A stretch of 64,000 nucleotides of DNA. It comes from Panopea generosa (lineage: Eukaryota > Mollusca > Bivalvia > Adapedonta > Hiatellidae). The first letter of the stretch is position 1. The number at the start of each line of letters is the position of its first letter. Both the position numbers and the translations under genes were made by a program. Below, in pieces: positions 1-13,028 of the stretch. The DNA is taken from assembly GCA_029582155.1 (NCBI GenBank), contig CM055897.1:13010482-13074481 (forward strand), read 5' to 3'. The notes under the pieces are model-generated. The model saw only the letters and a list, made by a program, of their open reading frames with translations. It did no database searches and was not told the origin of the DNA.

Positions 1-250
1 ATCTCCAACAGTTCATGAAACTATTAGTCTATTAATGTTTTCAATTTTCAATACAAAAATCCCTTAATTTTCAAAAGATCGCCTTTCCACAGATGAGATG
101 CTATAAAGTCTAATCACATGTGTTAGCCTAAAACTTATAACCAGAATCCAACATGACTGTTTACTATAGAGTGTATGTTTTTTCTATTCAATACATAAGA
201 AAAATACATTTCTTCCATAAGAGTATATTTAAATATAAAATTATTATTAA

Positions 251-973
251 AACCTCATTAAACTTCTGAAATGCACACTTTTTGATAATAACAAAAATGA
301 TTGTAATTAAAAGTGTTTATAGTATTGTTAAAACCATTCTTATAGACCCATAAGTGACTGTTTTTAAAAAAGCGAGAAAATCAACAACTTCGATTGAAAT
401 GTGTATTTCTTAGAAAAGTGGACCGAGTTTTAAACTTTTGTTTACATTTTTGTAATTCCTTAATGACTCTGTTGCTTTCCTACCATATCTTTACCAGTGT
501 TTGGAAGTACACAAATGAATACTGCAGTGGAAGTGTGCGGATTAAGACAGTTAGATAAGGGGTTCATTAACAAGATTAGAAAAGTTATGTCTTCACTTAT
601 ATTATGTATTGTTATTGGGTTTTCTAATTTTTTTTTAAAAAATATATTGATGTCTGTTATAAAACTGTATCGGACATAGTATGCATTATAATATTAACAT
701 GCACTGAAAAACAATGAGTTCATATTACTTGTTTGGTCGCGAAACTCTTGCTCAGGATCCTCCCTTGCATATACGCGTGATACAATCGCCATGCTATTAT
801 GTCACAAATCACTTTATCAAAGTCAATATTAAGAGGCTACCAAGGGTGGTTTGTTTAGTACAGTTATTAAAAAGGTAATTTTAAGAACAATTCTTCGCTT
901 ACGTGCAATAAATTAGCTCGTGGGTTCCAGTTCTTTTATACACTGAGGGGAATAAAGGGGATTTAATGAGCCT
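251..973. mobile_element. TTAA-flanked MITE, copy 1 (piggyBac-like ends)
   Basis: The element is bounded by TTAA at 247-250 and 974-977. Its left end reads AACCTCATTAAACTTCTG and its right end, reverse-complemented, begins AGGCTCATTAAAT, so the ends are inverted repeats. The interior matches the longer copy at 51623-52841 in the same orientation, including the stretch around 497-680 that reads MFGSTQMNTA in one frame. TTAA target sites are characteristic of the piggyBac superfamily; assigning this element to it is inference, since no transposase is present. The short open frames inside are shared repeat sequence and not host genes. Confidence 0.7.
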
Positions 974-1405
974 TTAAGCAGTAGTATGCCTGTCTTAACA
1001 CTCCTGATGATTTTGTCATTACACAGTATCAAACAGTTGTAAATAATTATTGCCATAGTAATGCAACAGTTACCTGCAATATCAATAACATCACAGCCGT
1101 ACATTCAGCAATATCAATACTATTGCAATAGACAAAATTAGTATCAATAGCCATCCTTTATATATATATCCCTTCAAATTCAACATAATTTTCTTTCTTT
1201 CCATTCCATAATGATGATTATTGTGACTTTATTTTTTGGTATTTAACTATGAATGTAGATGTTCCTAATAAAACACAAACCTTTATTTCATTGTGTGCAG
1301 ACTGTTCATCTAAATAGGCTTTCTTCAAAACTGGTATTTGGGCCTTTAACTGAAAAAAAATATCAAAACATTTATTTGCAAAATTTGCTTAATCTGCAGT
1401 TCAAT

Positions 1406-2705
1406 GCCAGAGCTATATATGTAGTGGCTTACCTACTGCCAGAGTTAAATATGTAGTTACTTACTTACCCTGTAGTTGCTTACTTACTGCCAGAGCTAAA
1501 TTGATAGTAGTGTATTTACTGCCAAAGCTAAATATGTAGTTACTTACCCATCAGTTACATACTTACTGCCAGAGCTAAATCTGTAGTTGCTTACTTACCC
1601 TGTAGTTGCTAACCTACTGCCAGAGCTAAATATGTAGAACTTTACTTACTTACCCTGTAGTTGCTTACTTACTGCCAGAGCTAAATCTGTAGTTGCTTAC
1701 TTATCCTGTAGTTGCAAACTGACTGCTAGAGCTAAATCTGTAGTTGCATACTTACTGCCAGAGCTAAATCTGTAGTTACTTACTTACTCTGTAGTTGCTT
1801 ACCTACTGCCAGAGCTAAATCTATAGTAGTGTATACACTACCAGAGCTAAATCTATAGTTGCTTACTTACCATGTAGTTGCTTACCTACTGCCAGAGCTA
1901 AATCTATAGTAGTGTATACACTGCCAGAGCTAAATATGTTGTTGCTTACTTATCCTGTAGTTGCTTACCTACTGCCAGAGCTAAATCTATAGTAGTGTAT
2001 ACACTGCCAAAGCTAAATCTGTAGTTACTTACTTACTCTGTATTTGCTTACCTACTACCAGAGCTAAATCTGTAGTTACTTACTTACTTTGTAGTTGCTT
2101 ACCTACTGCCAGAGTTAAATCTGTACTTACTTACTTACTCTGTAGTTGCTTACCTACTGCCTGAGCTAAATCTTTAGACTAGTAGTGTATACACTACACA
2201 TATGTACTTTCCCTGTAGTTGCTTACTTACTGCAAGAGTTAAATTTATAGTAGTGTATTTACTGCCAGAGCTAAATATTTAATTACTTACTTATTAGTTG
2301 AATACTTACTGCCAGAGCTAAATCTGTAGTCACTAACTTATAATGTAGTTGCATACTTACAGCCAGAGCTAAATCTGTAGTCGTTTACTTACGGCCAGAG
2401 CTAAATCTGTAGTTGCATACTAACTGCAAGAGGTAAATATGTAGTTTAGTTTCTGCCAATGCTAAATTTATATTGCTTATTTACTGCCAGATCTAAATAT
2501 ACAATTGTTTAATTACTGCCAGATCAAAATATGTAGTTGCTTACTTACTGTCACAGATAAATTTCTATTTGTTTACCAACTGCCAGAAATAAATCTGCAG
2601 TTGCTAACTCACTGCCAGAGCTAAATATGTAGCTACTTATTTATTGCCAGAAATAAAGTTAGTTCATTACTTACTGCCAGAGCTAAATATGTTATTGCCT
2701 ACTTA
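1406..2705. repeat. Degenerate minisatellite (actgccagagctaaat motif)
   Basis: The motif 'actgccagagctaaat' followed by 'ctgtagttgcttacttac' recurs a few dozen times over 1.3 kb with irregular spacing. Many units form a double-length version of about 58 bp, with a 'ttaccctgtagttgc' insert. Divergence rises toward the right end. No coding potential is evident. Confidence 0.9.
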
Positions 2706-4157
2706 TTTTATAAAGTGGTAATTAAATATTAATCATAACAAACTTATTTTCTCTCTTAATTTCTGCTTAATATATACCTGTATGATGATTTCGGGTTTCA
2801 AAGGAAGAGTCTTCAGGTCCTTTTTAAACCCATCATGATGTGGTTAACTGATAACACTATATTAATTACATAATTAGGATCAAACTGGCTTAAATAATAA
2901 AACAACATCAAGCATACAACATATTAAATTAACTCCATGCCAGTAATCAGATTAAGTATTAATGCCAACATTTGAGCATGTGGCAAAAACAATTTATATT
3001 ATTAGGTGAAACATTGCTTAAAAATATAAATTTACAAGTAACTTTTTATCAACTTTGAGTACAATCTGACCAACCTATGAGTAGATAGTTTAGTTTTATA
3101 CTAATACTAATTATACTTTCAGGTTGACTGTGAAGAAAGTTCAAAGCTTATTTGAACTGCTCTAGACTTGGCACCCTTGTTGGAAGCAGTACTGAGTGTT
3201 GTTATCTGAGAGGCCATTGGGTCTAGCTAGGGACCAAACCTGCAAGCTATTAGCCAACACTATGTCCACTGCACTACCCCGCTTTGAGCACGATCGGATG
3301 TGATTACATTTTTATCATCTTATTATGGTACAAGGTGACCATAAAAAAATCCAGAAGTATCTGCGTCCATATCTTGGTCTTTGAGCAACTATATCCTCGC
3401 AGTACCATGGTTCGATATGCTAACGTACAAATTGAAAACAATAAATGAGTTCAATTATTCCACAAGCAAATTTCTACTTACTTGTTTGAATAATTCTACC
3501 TCCCTCTACCTCCCTCTAAAAAAAATGTTCCAACTGATAATATTCACTAAAAAGACCATGGAAAATCAGTCAAAAAACAGTCATGTAAATAATATATCAG
3601 TCTAAATACACAACATCAAATCACGGATATGACGTCAAAGCAGACGGCCACTTTAATCACGTGACTTGACGTGTCGAACACATTCAATACTATTAATTAT
3701 GATTTTTTTTTTAATTTTATCAATTAAAAACAACATTTCAAAGCAATGAAGTCTTTTTAAACACATAGATGGTAGAGTTTTTAGTCTTATGTGTTTTCCA
3801 TTTTGCTAAATAGAGGACATATAAATATTTCACCTATTTTTAACCTAAATACAAAAGTGCTGCAAATACATTGGGCGTAAATTTCCCATTATTCAGAATA
3901 TCCCATTTAGAATGTGAATAATTGCTTCTGACTGGCTGCAAGTAGACTTTAAAAATAATAAAAAAAGTAAAAAATAGAAAACTGGGGCGAATGGTTATTG
4001 GTACGAAAAACACATTTTTTTACTTGACCTAAATAAATATTTCACCATTGATAAAATGGCAACAAAAGCAGGTGAAGACATTTCAAATTTTAAATGTTAA
4101 ATTTTGGGTACAAAAATGAGGGGTTTACATGACCATAATTTGGGAATAACGTTTAAA
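2706..4157. other. Non-coding stretch, nothing firm recognised
   Basis: AT-rich sequence. Around 3190-3290 the reverse complement has weak tRNA-like character ('agtggacatagtgttggct', then a box-B-like 'gcaggtttggtccc'), suggesting an old SINE fragment on the minus strand. No exon was recognised. It may be part of the first intron of the PPP1R21-like gene. Confidence 0.4.
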
Positions 4158-4378
4158 CCCTTTACTCCATAGATACGCGTTTTCTCGCACCAATCACAGA
4201 AGGCCTTTGAAAACAGTGCAGGAAGAGTTCAGATTGCTCGTAACGAGCAATCTGAACACTTCCTGCACTTTTTCCACTCTGTCAGTTAATATAAACATAA
4301 TTCACCCATTGTTGATATATGATGAATTAATGCTTTCAATATTAGAGGTGTCCAAAGGCTTCTATATGAAGTAAAGGG
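4158..4378 (+). mobile_element. 221-bp MITE with central palindrome, copy A
   Basis: The ends read 'accctttactccat' (left) and 'gtaaagggttaa' (right), that is TTAA + CCCTTT...AAAGGG + TTAA, with one extra A at the left junction. The centre, about 4231-4261, is a near-perfect palindrome: the arm 'gttcagattgctcgt' meets its reverse complement with almost no loop. A second copy in inverted orientation lies at 47214-47433. The TTAA target and CCCTTT end fit piggyBac-type MITEs (inference). Confidence 0.75.
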
Positions 4379-4928
4379 TTAAAGTAAATTTTCAACTATC
4401 CATTAACATTTTGATAACTTACCTCCTTAGAATATATTTAAAACAATATGACTGGTTTGCATGGTTGAGTAACTTTGTAGTAAACCATGACGTAATTATG
4501 GTGCGTGCACTGTAAAATCTCGTGAGAATAGCCAGAAAATAAAAATGGCCTCGAACCAAGGTTTGGCTCGATTTAAGGGCATTCTAGGATACTTACTGCG
4601 GACAAACACAACTCAAAATAATTAAACCATTTGTTGTTGTTAATTAGAATATATATCATACAAATATGTCTCAATAGCCAGTATTACCATTGTCAATATA
4701 AATTATAAATATTGATAAACAAGTCTACAAGATATTCACACTGGGGACACCAATAATAATCAAATACATGTGTGTAAGATTTATCGGTGGGAGGGGCATA
4801 TGTTCTGCTATATTCAACACAATGCCATATGCATTTGGAAGGGTTTAAACTCTTGTCAATAAATTTATACAATGTGTCTGTACGTGATATAACAATGTCA
4901 AAGAAATTTATAATGGTGTTGGCCTTAC

Positions 4929-4979
4929 TTTTGCGTACTCGGCGGCAAGTTTCTTGTATTTCTCCTCGGAAGTTGACAT
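4929..4979 (-). CDS. PPP1R21: First coding exon of a PPP1R21-like gene (partial)
   Basis: Read on the minus strand, ATG at 4979 opens 17 codons, MSTSEEKYKKLAAEYAK, ending exactly at a consensus donor, AAA|gtaagg, in phase 0. Vertebrate PPP1R21 (KLRAQ-motif protein 1, an endosomal coiled-coil protein) begins with a very similar 'KYQKLAQEYSK' before its KLRAQ region, and its first intron falls at a comparable point (known family, from memory). No second exon was found between here and the left edge, so the rest would lie outside the window. A 103-codon open frame that overlaps this exon in another frame is probably a shadow. A 17-residue match is short, so the assignment is tentative. Confidence 0.55.
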
Positions 4980-4988
4980 CTTCCAAAA

Positions 4989-5016
4989 CCGGAAGTGTTT
5001 TCACTTAGACTTCCGG
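4989..5016. promoter_or_regulatory. Pair of inverted ETS-type sites by the PPP1R21-like start
   Basis: CCGGAAGT occurs on the plus strand at 4989-4996 and on the minus strand at 5009-5016, 10-37 bp upstream of the ATG at 4979. Inverted CCGGAAGT pairs bind ETS/GABP factors in many metazoan housekeeping promoters. The placement supports a transcription start just to the right of the exon. Confidence 0.5.
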
Positions 5017-5829
5017 TAAAGACATCGACAAATACCGAAAAGGATATGGTAGGGTGCGTTAAGTTACTGAAATAAAAATGAGTCCAGACCTCACCACTGA
5101 GAGGTGCTCTTTTAATGGCCCATTTTATTTCTTTGTTATTTCTTTACAGCACTTTTTTGTTGTAGTCTACGACTGTTGTTGTTTCTTTTGTCGTTGTTTT
5201 ATACATTATTTTGCTAACCTGAGTCAAGGAATTATACAGAGACCTAAATCCTTGCCCGAGCCGTATGCTCATATTTTAACCTAAATGTGACCGCCCTGTT
5301 CGTCGTAAGTCGTTGTTTTTATTTTTTCATACGGTATCTTCGGCTCGACAGATTTTCATCAAAGTTTGTGTGAAGCATTAGGTTAGTATTGGATTACGAA
5401 ATAATCTTCTCTGAAAGTACAAGACCTACGACAGGTAGCAAATTTTCCTTTTTAAAACCATCTTCTTTAAGAACCAACAAGTAAAATGTGTTCATATTTT
5501 ATATAAATGATCCGAATAAAGGGATAAGGGTCCATTTAGTGTGCAGTAAGTGGACTTTGATTTTTACATAGGAATACGATGGAAATGTACTTATTGTTTT
5601 ATCGTCTGTTTTAGGTAGCCTATTATTTCTATCATCTTGATGGCTGGAACATTGTTTAAAACTAACAGGTAAGACTGGATCATTTGAATGGGGATTTGAT
5701 ATTCATAAGCCGGATCAGCAGGTGCCCAAAAAGTGATACATTTGTGGCTTTTCAAATTTGTAAATCAGAATCTTCTATAAACAGAGAAAATAACATCAAG
5801 GAGTCTGTCTGCCTGTCTGCCTCCCCCAC
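5017..5829. other. Non-coding, nothing recognised
   Basis: No splice-compatible exon, RNA gene or repeat family was recognised here. Short open frames have no recognisable domain. Confidence 0.4.
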
Positions 5830-5965
<136 letters not shown>

Positions 5966-6654
5966 TTTCTCATATGTATAAACAAGATTTTCGATGACGT
6001 GACAATTATCCAGTTTGTTATCGTGTGTTTTTATCTAGTTTGTTAAGAAATTTCTATTTTCTTTTTGAATCAAGATATACATATATCTGGTTATTCCTAT
6101 ACATGTGTTTTATCCATACAGACATATTTATATTAATATCTCATGAGGAACTTTTATTTTCCCCTTTGGGCCGGGTTTTATGCCAAATCGGTGTCTGCAG
6201 AACAGATCACCGCCAAAATGATCATACGCGACAGGGGCTATATTTATTTCTCGAATTTCATTTTTTCAGGTATTTTATATATGCAACCAAAAAAACACAA
6301 TAAAAGTATATTGTGGACACTGTTTTATGTCATTTTCAAAAAAAAAATAAAAATAAAAAAATAAACCAAACGCCACGTGTACACTGATATCAATCAAATT
6401 AGGAAAGTCTATACATATTCCTTATAGCCCGGCTATCAGTACTTGTAAGTACTTTGGTGATTATAACTGTAATACACGATTCACGAGACCAGTAACAATA
6501 AACCAATTTTCAGTGAGGTTATTGATATTGATATTGTAATAGTACTAAGTTTAACTAATTTATTTAAGCTCAATTACGAAGAAAGATTAAACCTTACTCT
6601 CGAGTCCGTTTCCCGGGCAGAACCAATACTCAGTATGTGTGTTATTTAGAGACA

Positions 6655-6722
6655 TCAGATCCAGCTGGGGTTGAACCCGCAACATCTGGCGTGAGCAGCC
6701 AACACTCTATCCACTACATTCG
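6655..6722 (-). mobile_element. tRNA-derived SINE fragment
   Basis: The reverse complement reads 'agtggatagagtgttggct', like a tRNA A box, then 'gcgggttcaacccc', a good B box. It abuts a GA microsatellite. The same head type recurs at 31110-31165 (plus strand) and 46495-46590 (minus strand). Confidence 0.5.
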
Positions 6723-6735
6723 TATAACTATGTAC

Positions 6736-6751
6736 AGAGAGAGATAGAGAT

Positions 6752-6849
<98 letters not shown>

Positions 6850-6871
6850 TGTGTGTGTGGGGGGGGGGGGG
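6736..6871. repeat. (GA)n-(GT)n-(G)n compound microsatellite
   Basis: A GA tract of about 112 bp passes into GT and then a run of G, ending near 6871. Open frames across it are low-complexity artefacts. Confidence 0.97.
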
Positions 6872-7666
6872 AGGGGTAAATTGGTTGTATTTTTCTGCAG
6901 CACTATTTAAAAAAAAACGCACAAATTTATTTTGCTACGTACATGTACTGTCTTTGCTTGTTATGTATAATATGATGGTCTCCTCCGACCCCATGAATGA
7001 ACCGGACTGGGTACAGGCTACTCACAGAAATTTTTAACAAATGATTTGTGCTATGATGCTATCGTGCTGCAATTCAAAATGATTATGAATTTATGAATAT
7101 ATATCTGCTTTCACTTTAAGACTGGTAAAATTTTAAATTCAATTTACCAAACGCATATAGCATTTCCCAGCAAATCACATTTGATGTATTTTAGGTAAAA
7201 TAGTATATGAGAAAGTTATTATAAAGCGTGTTGTTGGATTTAAAGGGTCCCAGAATGATCGAATCAATGACTCATAAACCAATAGCCAATGGTCAAACAC
7301 CCGATACAACCCAACAGAAGCCCGTAATAGATTAATTAATGAAAAATTTTCAGATATATGCCGTGTTCCTAGGGACGTGCCCATTTGGATCGAGGTATGA
7401 AGCTGCCGAGACAAATGCGGCTATTCCATACGTAATGTGTAAACACGTCACTGTTTTTCCCGTTTTTTTCATGATTGTGTCTGTTGTCATATTTATATAC
7501 ATGTATGCATTAATTTCCTTCATTTCGATTTAAGTACTCCTGTCTTCTTACTTGAAACGGGACCGGGAAATCACAGGAATTTCGACATATGAGCGTTCGA
7601 GTTGGCAAGTTTCGACTGTTATAACTTTGAGTAACTGTTATACTTGAATGCCGTAAAGAACAATTT

Positions 7667-7669
<3 letters not shown>
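6872..7669. other. Non-coding, nothing recognised
   Basis: AT-rich, without recognisable exons or repeat families. Open frames of 60-80 codons lack any domain or splice context. Confidence 0.4.
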
Positions 7670-7716
<47 letters not shown>

Positions 7717-7727
7717 CGATCGATCGA
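7670..7727. repeat. (CT)n followed by (CGAT)n
   Basis: About 21 CT units, then three to four units of the self-complementary CGAT. Confidence 0.97.
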
Positions 7728-8394
7728 CAATATAAAACAATCTCACAACTTTCGATATTATTCCGAGAACTGTGTGAACCCTAATATAACTAATATAACC
7801 TCTTAACGATTTTCTTGGAGATGCTGATGTTAGAGTGACTCGCGTACGGTTCATGGATTTTCCAATACATCATATACTCTTCAAGTGCATTTAAGGTGTA
7901 CTGTACTGTTAAAGCACGCCGTTTGTTCTATGATGGTTTGTAATCAGGCTGCATGTACTAGTGTCGGGGTCATAAGAAAATTCTACTTTTTCGTTTACAC
8001 AACTTTTTGATACTGTTACAGTGCATGACCGCACCGGGACCTAAATCATCCATTTTAGTCCAGCTTTCGTGTATATGTGTTTAAGTCTCTAAATAGTGGT
8101 GGATTTAGGTACAGTTTCGGTACAGTTTGTAATAATGATTCGCACCACAGTGTTATTAACAATAGTACTGAATGAGCGTTTATGTCCATGTTATCACTTG
8201 TAAAATTATTTTATTATTAAAAACACCGATTTTATTTTAAACTTTTTTTACAACTTCCCACGGTCACGCTGGTATCACCTGTATATAACCATTATCAAAA
8301 TATAAGATAACATAAATGTCAATTAAGCAAAAATATATTCTTCACTCATTAAAAAACTCAAGTTCCGTAACAAAGTCGACATATAATCAAGCAG
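7728..8394. other. Non-coding, nothing recognised
   Basis: No coding or repeat signal was identified. Confidence 0.4.
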
Positions 8395-8669
8395 ATGGGT
8401 TTAAACTTATTTATTTTACTTTTGATTGTGAAACAAGTTTTTACAATCTAGGCAAATCACACTTGGAGTCTTCCTGGTTAAAACATCTACTAAGCATATA
8501 TGGAAACTTCGACAAATAACATTTTAAGTCTTCTTGGTTGGAACCACTACTAAGTATATGCGGAAAAGTGTCTAGCGCAACGACACAACACATAGCCGTT
8601 GCGGAGGATCGAACCCACGACCCATCGATCATGAGTTCGGTGCTCTACCACTGGACCACGCGCTCCACA
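8395..8669 (-). mobile_element. tRNA-derived SINE, family 1
   Basis: On the minus strand the head is tRNA-like: 'tggtccagtggtagagcacc' (A box) and 'gtgggttcgatcctcc' (B box), within about 8596-8667. A tail shared with other copies follows, with 'gaagacttaaaatg' and 'tttaaacttatttattttac' on the plus strand. Related copies lie at 21722-21932, 33863-34003 (no head) and 36410-36592, all in the same orientation. This copy carries an internal duplication of the 'gtcttcctggtt...actaagcatat' segment. Confidence 0.8.
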
Positions 8670-9939
8670 AAGCAGATGGATGAATAGTATATTCAGCACT
8701 GTTTCCCTTACTCTCCCAAATCTCAAATAATACCAAGACATATATAAATTCATTCAATTTACTTTTATAATTGCAATATAGCGATTGAACTTATCTGACT
8801 ACACGTATTTTCTTATATTAAATCTCATATCACCAAGAACACAAAATCTTAAAAAATTACAAATTTTATGGTTAAGCATATTAACAATACAATTCTGGAT
8901 TAATTTAAAAACAAACAAAAATAGCTTCGTAGTTGTCTACTGTCCTTCGCTGAATGTCTATTATGTGGTCGCTGATTGCTCACAGTGAGCATTTGTCACA
9001 TGACCATATAAACATGCGAGATTTAACCAATGAACGGAAATTATTTCCCGTCTAATTCACTTAGTTCAAATGACTTGAAATACATTTACGTACAGTCTAA
9101 AGTGTAAGTCAATTCAAATGTTAAAACAAAAGGAAATATTTTTTAAGAATTTCCAAATTATCGCGGTCATGAGCTGTTCCATAGTTGTATACGATTAATC
9201 ATGATATTTGGATTTTCCATACAATACAACACACCCCAGTCACGTGCATTAAAAGTACACCGTTTAATTTGGTGAATAAGCATGATGTGTCAATACAATA
9301 TGAACACAACTGTATATTCAACATCAGTTATATTAAAAATAATATCCCAAATATTAACTGTAAAAGCTACTGATAAACAGTCACGTGGTCTGAAATAGGT
9401 ACTCGCGATTTACTACTGTGGTGAGAAAAGTACACGAATGACACTGACTTCAGTTTCATCAACATATATAAGTATGTATTTATATACTAAAACATTTAAA
9501 TCTAAGAAAAGAAATCATGTCCATGTGATCATGATTTTAAGCTGGCTCCAGTTAATTTGCACTATGGTTTCCATGGCATTGATTAAAAATATTGAAATAA
9601 ACAGTTAAACGCACTTAAAGTTTTAAGTATTAAAGTAAAATTTAAGAACATATTGGTGAAACAGGGACCCATTTCGTTAACCTTCGAAAGTCTTACGATT
9701 TTTATACGAACATATTTTGACACCCAAGAACGTTTCATTATTTTCGTTTCAGTATTTCTGCAAATTTTAAAAATAATAGTATTTAAAAGGCTTAGTAATG
9801 TTCGTAAATTATACGATATATAACAAATAATGGATTTCCCGACTTCACATTTTACACCAGGAAGTTTGGGAGAGGCCGCCAGAAGAATGCTTGATGAAAG
9901 TCTTTGTTAAACAATTATAAATAAACTGCTCATTGGTTC
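8670..9939. other. Non-coding, nothing firm recognised
   Basis: No domain-bearing frame was found. One 26-codon frame at 9830-9910 (plus) begins MDFPTSHFTPGSLGEAARRM and has a composition more protein-like than its surroundings, but it has no splice or family support. Confidence 0.35.
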
Positions 9940-10713
9940 TGACAGTACTGCTACTTGTATCTGCTAGTTGTATCTGTGCGGTGGTACTGACAGTACTGCT
10001 ACTTGTATCTGCTAGTTGTATCTGTGCGGTGGTACTGACATTATTGTTAGTTGTATCTGTGCGGTGATTCTGACAGTATTGCTAGTTGTATATGTACGGT
10101 GGTACTGACAGTATTGCTTGTTGTATCTGTGCGGTGGTTTTGACAGTACTGCTACTTGTATCTGCTAGTTGTATCTGTGCGTTGGTACTGACAGTATTGC
10201 TAGTTATATCTGTGCGGTGGTTCTGACAGTACTGCTAGTTGTACATGCGCGGTGGTACTGACAGTACTGCTAGTTGTATCTGTGCGGTGGTTCTGACAGT
10301 ACTGTTAGTTGTATATGTGCGGTGGTACTGACAGTACTGCTAGTTGTATCTGCTAGTTGTATCTGTGCGGTGGTACTGACAGTACTGTAAGTTGTACCTG
10401 CGCGGTGGTACTGACAGTACTGCTAGTTGTATCTGTGCGATGGTTTTGACAGTACTGTTAGTTGTATCTGTGCGGTGGTACTGACAGTACTGCTAGTTGT
10501 ATATGTGCGGTGGTACTGACAGTAATGCTAGTTGTATCTGTACGGTGGTTCTGACAGTACTGTTAGTTGTATCTGTGCGGTGGTACTGACAGTACTGCTA
10601 GTTGTATCTGTGCGGTGGTACTGACAGTACTGCTAGTTGTATCTGTGCTGTGGTACTGACAGTACTGCTAGTTGTATCTGCTAGTTGTATCTGTGCGTTG
10701 GTTCTGACAGTAC
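9940..10713. repeat. 35-bp minisatellite
   Basis: The unit is 'ctgacagtactgctagttgt' followed by 'atctgtgcggtggtt/a', repeating every 35 bp (for example 10516 and 10551), for about 20 units. A few units carry an inserted duplicate 'atctgctagttgt'. It abuts the 40-bp array directly. Confidence 0.95.
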
Positions 10714-12045
10714 TGCAGTGTAACTAATGTTGTCATAACTTGCAGTTCAATATTTCAGTGTAACTAATGTTGTCATAACTTGCAGTTCAATATTTCAGTG
10801 TAACTTATGTTGTCATAACTTGTTGTTCAATATTTCAGCAGTTCAATATTTCAGTGTAACTAATGTTGTCATAACTTGCAGTTCAATATTTCAGTGTAAT
10901 TAATGTTGTCATAACTTGTAGTTCAATATATTTAGTGTTACTAATGTTGTCATAACTTGTAGTTCAATATTTCAGTGTAACTAATGTTGTTATAACTTGT
11001 AGTTCAATATTTCAGTGTAACTAATGTTGTCATATTTTGCAGTTCAATATATTCAGTGTAACTAATGTTGTCATAACTTGTAGTTCAATATTTCAGTGTA
11101 ACTAATGTTGTTATAACTTGTAGTTCAATATTTCAGTGTAACTAATGTTGTCATAACTTGTAGTTCAATATTTCAGTGTAACTAATGTTGTCATAACTTG
11201 CAGTTCAATATATTCAGTGTATCTAATGTTGCCATAACTTGCAGTTCAATATTTCAGTGTAACTAATGTTGTCATAACTTGTAGTTCAATATTTCAGTGT
11301 AACTAATGTTGTCATAACTTGTAGTTTAATATATTCAGTGTAACTAATGTTGTCATAACTTGTAGTTCAATATTTCAGTGTAACTAATGTTGTCATAACT
11401 TGTAGTTCAATATTTCAGTGTAACTAATGTTGTCATAATTTGTAGTTCAATATTTCAGTGTAACTAATGTTGTCATAACTTGTAGTTCAATATTTCAGTG
11501 TAACTAATGTTGTCATAACTTGTAGTTAAAAATATTCAGTGTAACTAATGTTGTCATAACTTGTAGTTCAATATTTCAGTGTAACTAATGTTGTCATAAC
11601 TTGCAGTTCAATATTTCAGTGTAATTAATGTTGTCATAACTTGTAGTTCAATATATTCAGTGTAACTAATGTTGTCATAACTTGTAGTTCAATATTTCAG
11701 TGTAACTAATGTTGTCATAACTTGTAGTTCAATATTTCAGTGTAACTAATGTTGTCATAATTTGTAGTTCAATATTTCAGTGTAACTAATGTTGTCATAA
11801 CTTGTAGTTCAATATTTCAGTGTAACTAATGTTGTCATAATTTGTAGTTCAATATTTCAGTGTAACTAATGTTGTCATAACTTGTAGTTCAATATTTCAG
11901 TGTAACTAATGTTGTCATAACTTGTAGTTAAAAATGTTCAGTGTAACCAATGTTGTCATAACTTGTAGTTCAATATTTCAGTGTAACTAATGTTGTAATA
12001 ACTTGTAGTTTAATATATTCAGTGCAACTAATGTTGTTATGATTT
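10714..12045. repeat. 40-bp minisatellite
   Basis: The unit is 'cagtgtaactaatgttgtca' followed by 'taacttgtagttcaatattt'. Consecutive copies are exactly 40 bp apart (for example 11416 and 11456), about 33 in all, highly homogenised. Some units add a TA to the 'tatttcag' junction. Confidence 0.95.
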
Positions 12046-12940
12046 ATACGAGTAGTTCAATCCATTTGCGTAATTATGTTATACATACATATGTAGTATC
12101 ATGCGATGTTCATCCTCTATAATATAAGTAATAAAACATGTAAAACTATACATTGATTTATTAGAATTGTATGCATGTATTTGGTGCTTTTTATAGTATT
12201 TAACAATAAATAATTTTATATGTAAGACTTGTAGCAATTAAAACAAATATAATTAATTTAGTTTTACCAAGTGTGTGTTTTTGATGTACTAAGTGTATAA
12301 ATCAGGCGAATACAAATTTGGCCAGAGCACACTACAACAGCATGGTATGAATAAATACATTTTTTGTGTTATGGATTTATATAATAATTTGTGTTTGTAA
12401 ATAAATTCTTCGCTAACATTTATAAATCTCAAATTGAAGTCTGGTTAAAAGCATTTTGTATAGGAGGAACCCTTTCTTAATACCTCAAGAATACCAGGTA
12501 CCGTAGATATACAGAAATGATAAAAACGCCGGGTGAATTTTTGAACCACTTTATCAAACTATTGTAAGAGGTATTTACAGTTTTAACATATGTTTGTAAA
12601 ATATTTCACCAAGGATGTTGTCAATATGATCATTAATATTTGCAAAATTATAAATGAAACATATTCATATACATATATCAAAACTGTAAATATCTCTTTA
12701 TAACCGTTTCATAATGTGGCTCGGAAACTCACCCGGCGTGGGTTTTGCTATCAGCAGTAAGAAGGTTCACACACACTTTCTCAAAGCAGCAATTAGATTT
12801 GTTGCAAAATGCATGAATAAGATAAGGAACTTTTAAAAGATAATCAGCACATAACGAAGTAGCAAAGACGGAAAGAAATATGTTTGTATGCACAGTTACT
12901 TTGTTATACATATGACTGTATATGTGTAAAATTGAATTAT
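12046..12940. other. Non-coding, nothing recognised
   Basis: AT-rich. Two stretches around 12530-12600 and 12600-12740 look like partial inverted copies of each other ('cgccgggtgaat...' and '...tcacccggcg'), which may mark the ends of a small non-autonomous element of about 215 bp. Confidence 0.35.
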
Positions 12941-12988
12941 TATATATATATTATATAGATATATATATCTATATATTATATTTTGTTA

Positions 12989-13028
<40 letters not shown>
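12941..13028. repeat. AT palindromic tract and (CT)n
   Basis: A self-complementary AT stretch ('tatatagatatatatatcta') is followed by about 18 CT units, interrupted once. Confidence 0.9.

Noticed and set aside
4693..5004. 103-codon minus-strand frame overlapping the PPP1R21-like exon
   Set aside because: The shorter 17-codon frame ends at a consensus donor and resembles a known N-terminus; the longer frame runs through that donor and resembles nothing I know.
9830..9910. 26-codon frame beginning MDFPTSHFTPGSLGEAARR
   Set aside because: Looks protein-like but has no family match I recognise, no neighbouring exon and no splice signals in phase.
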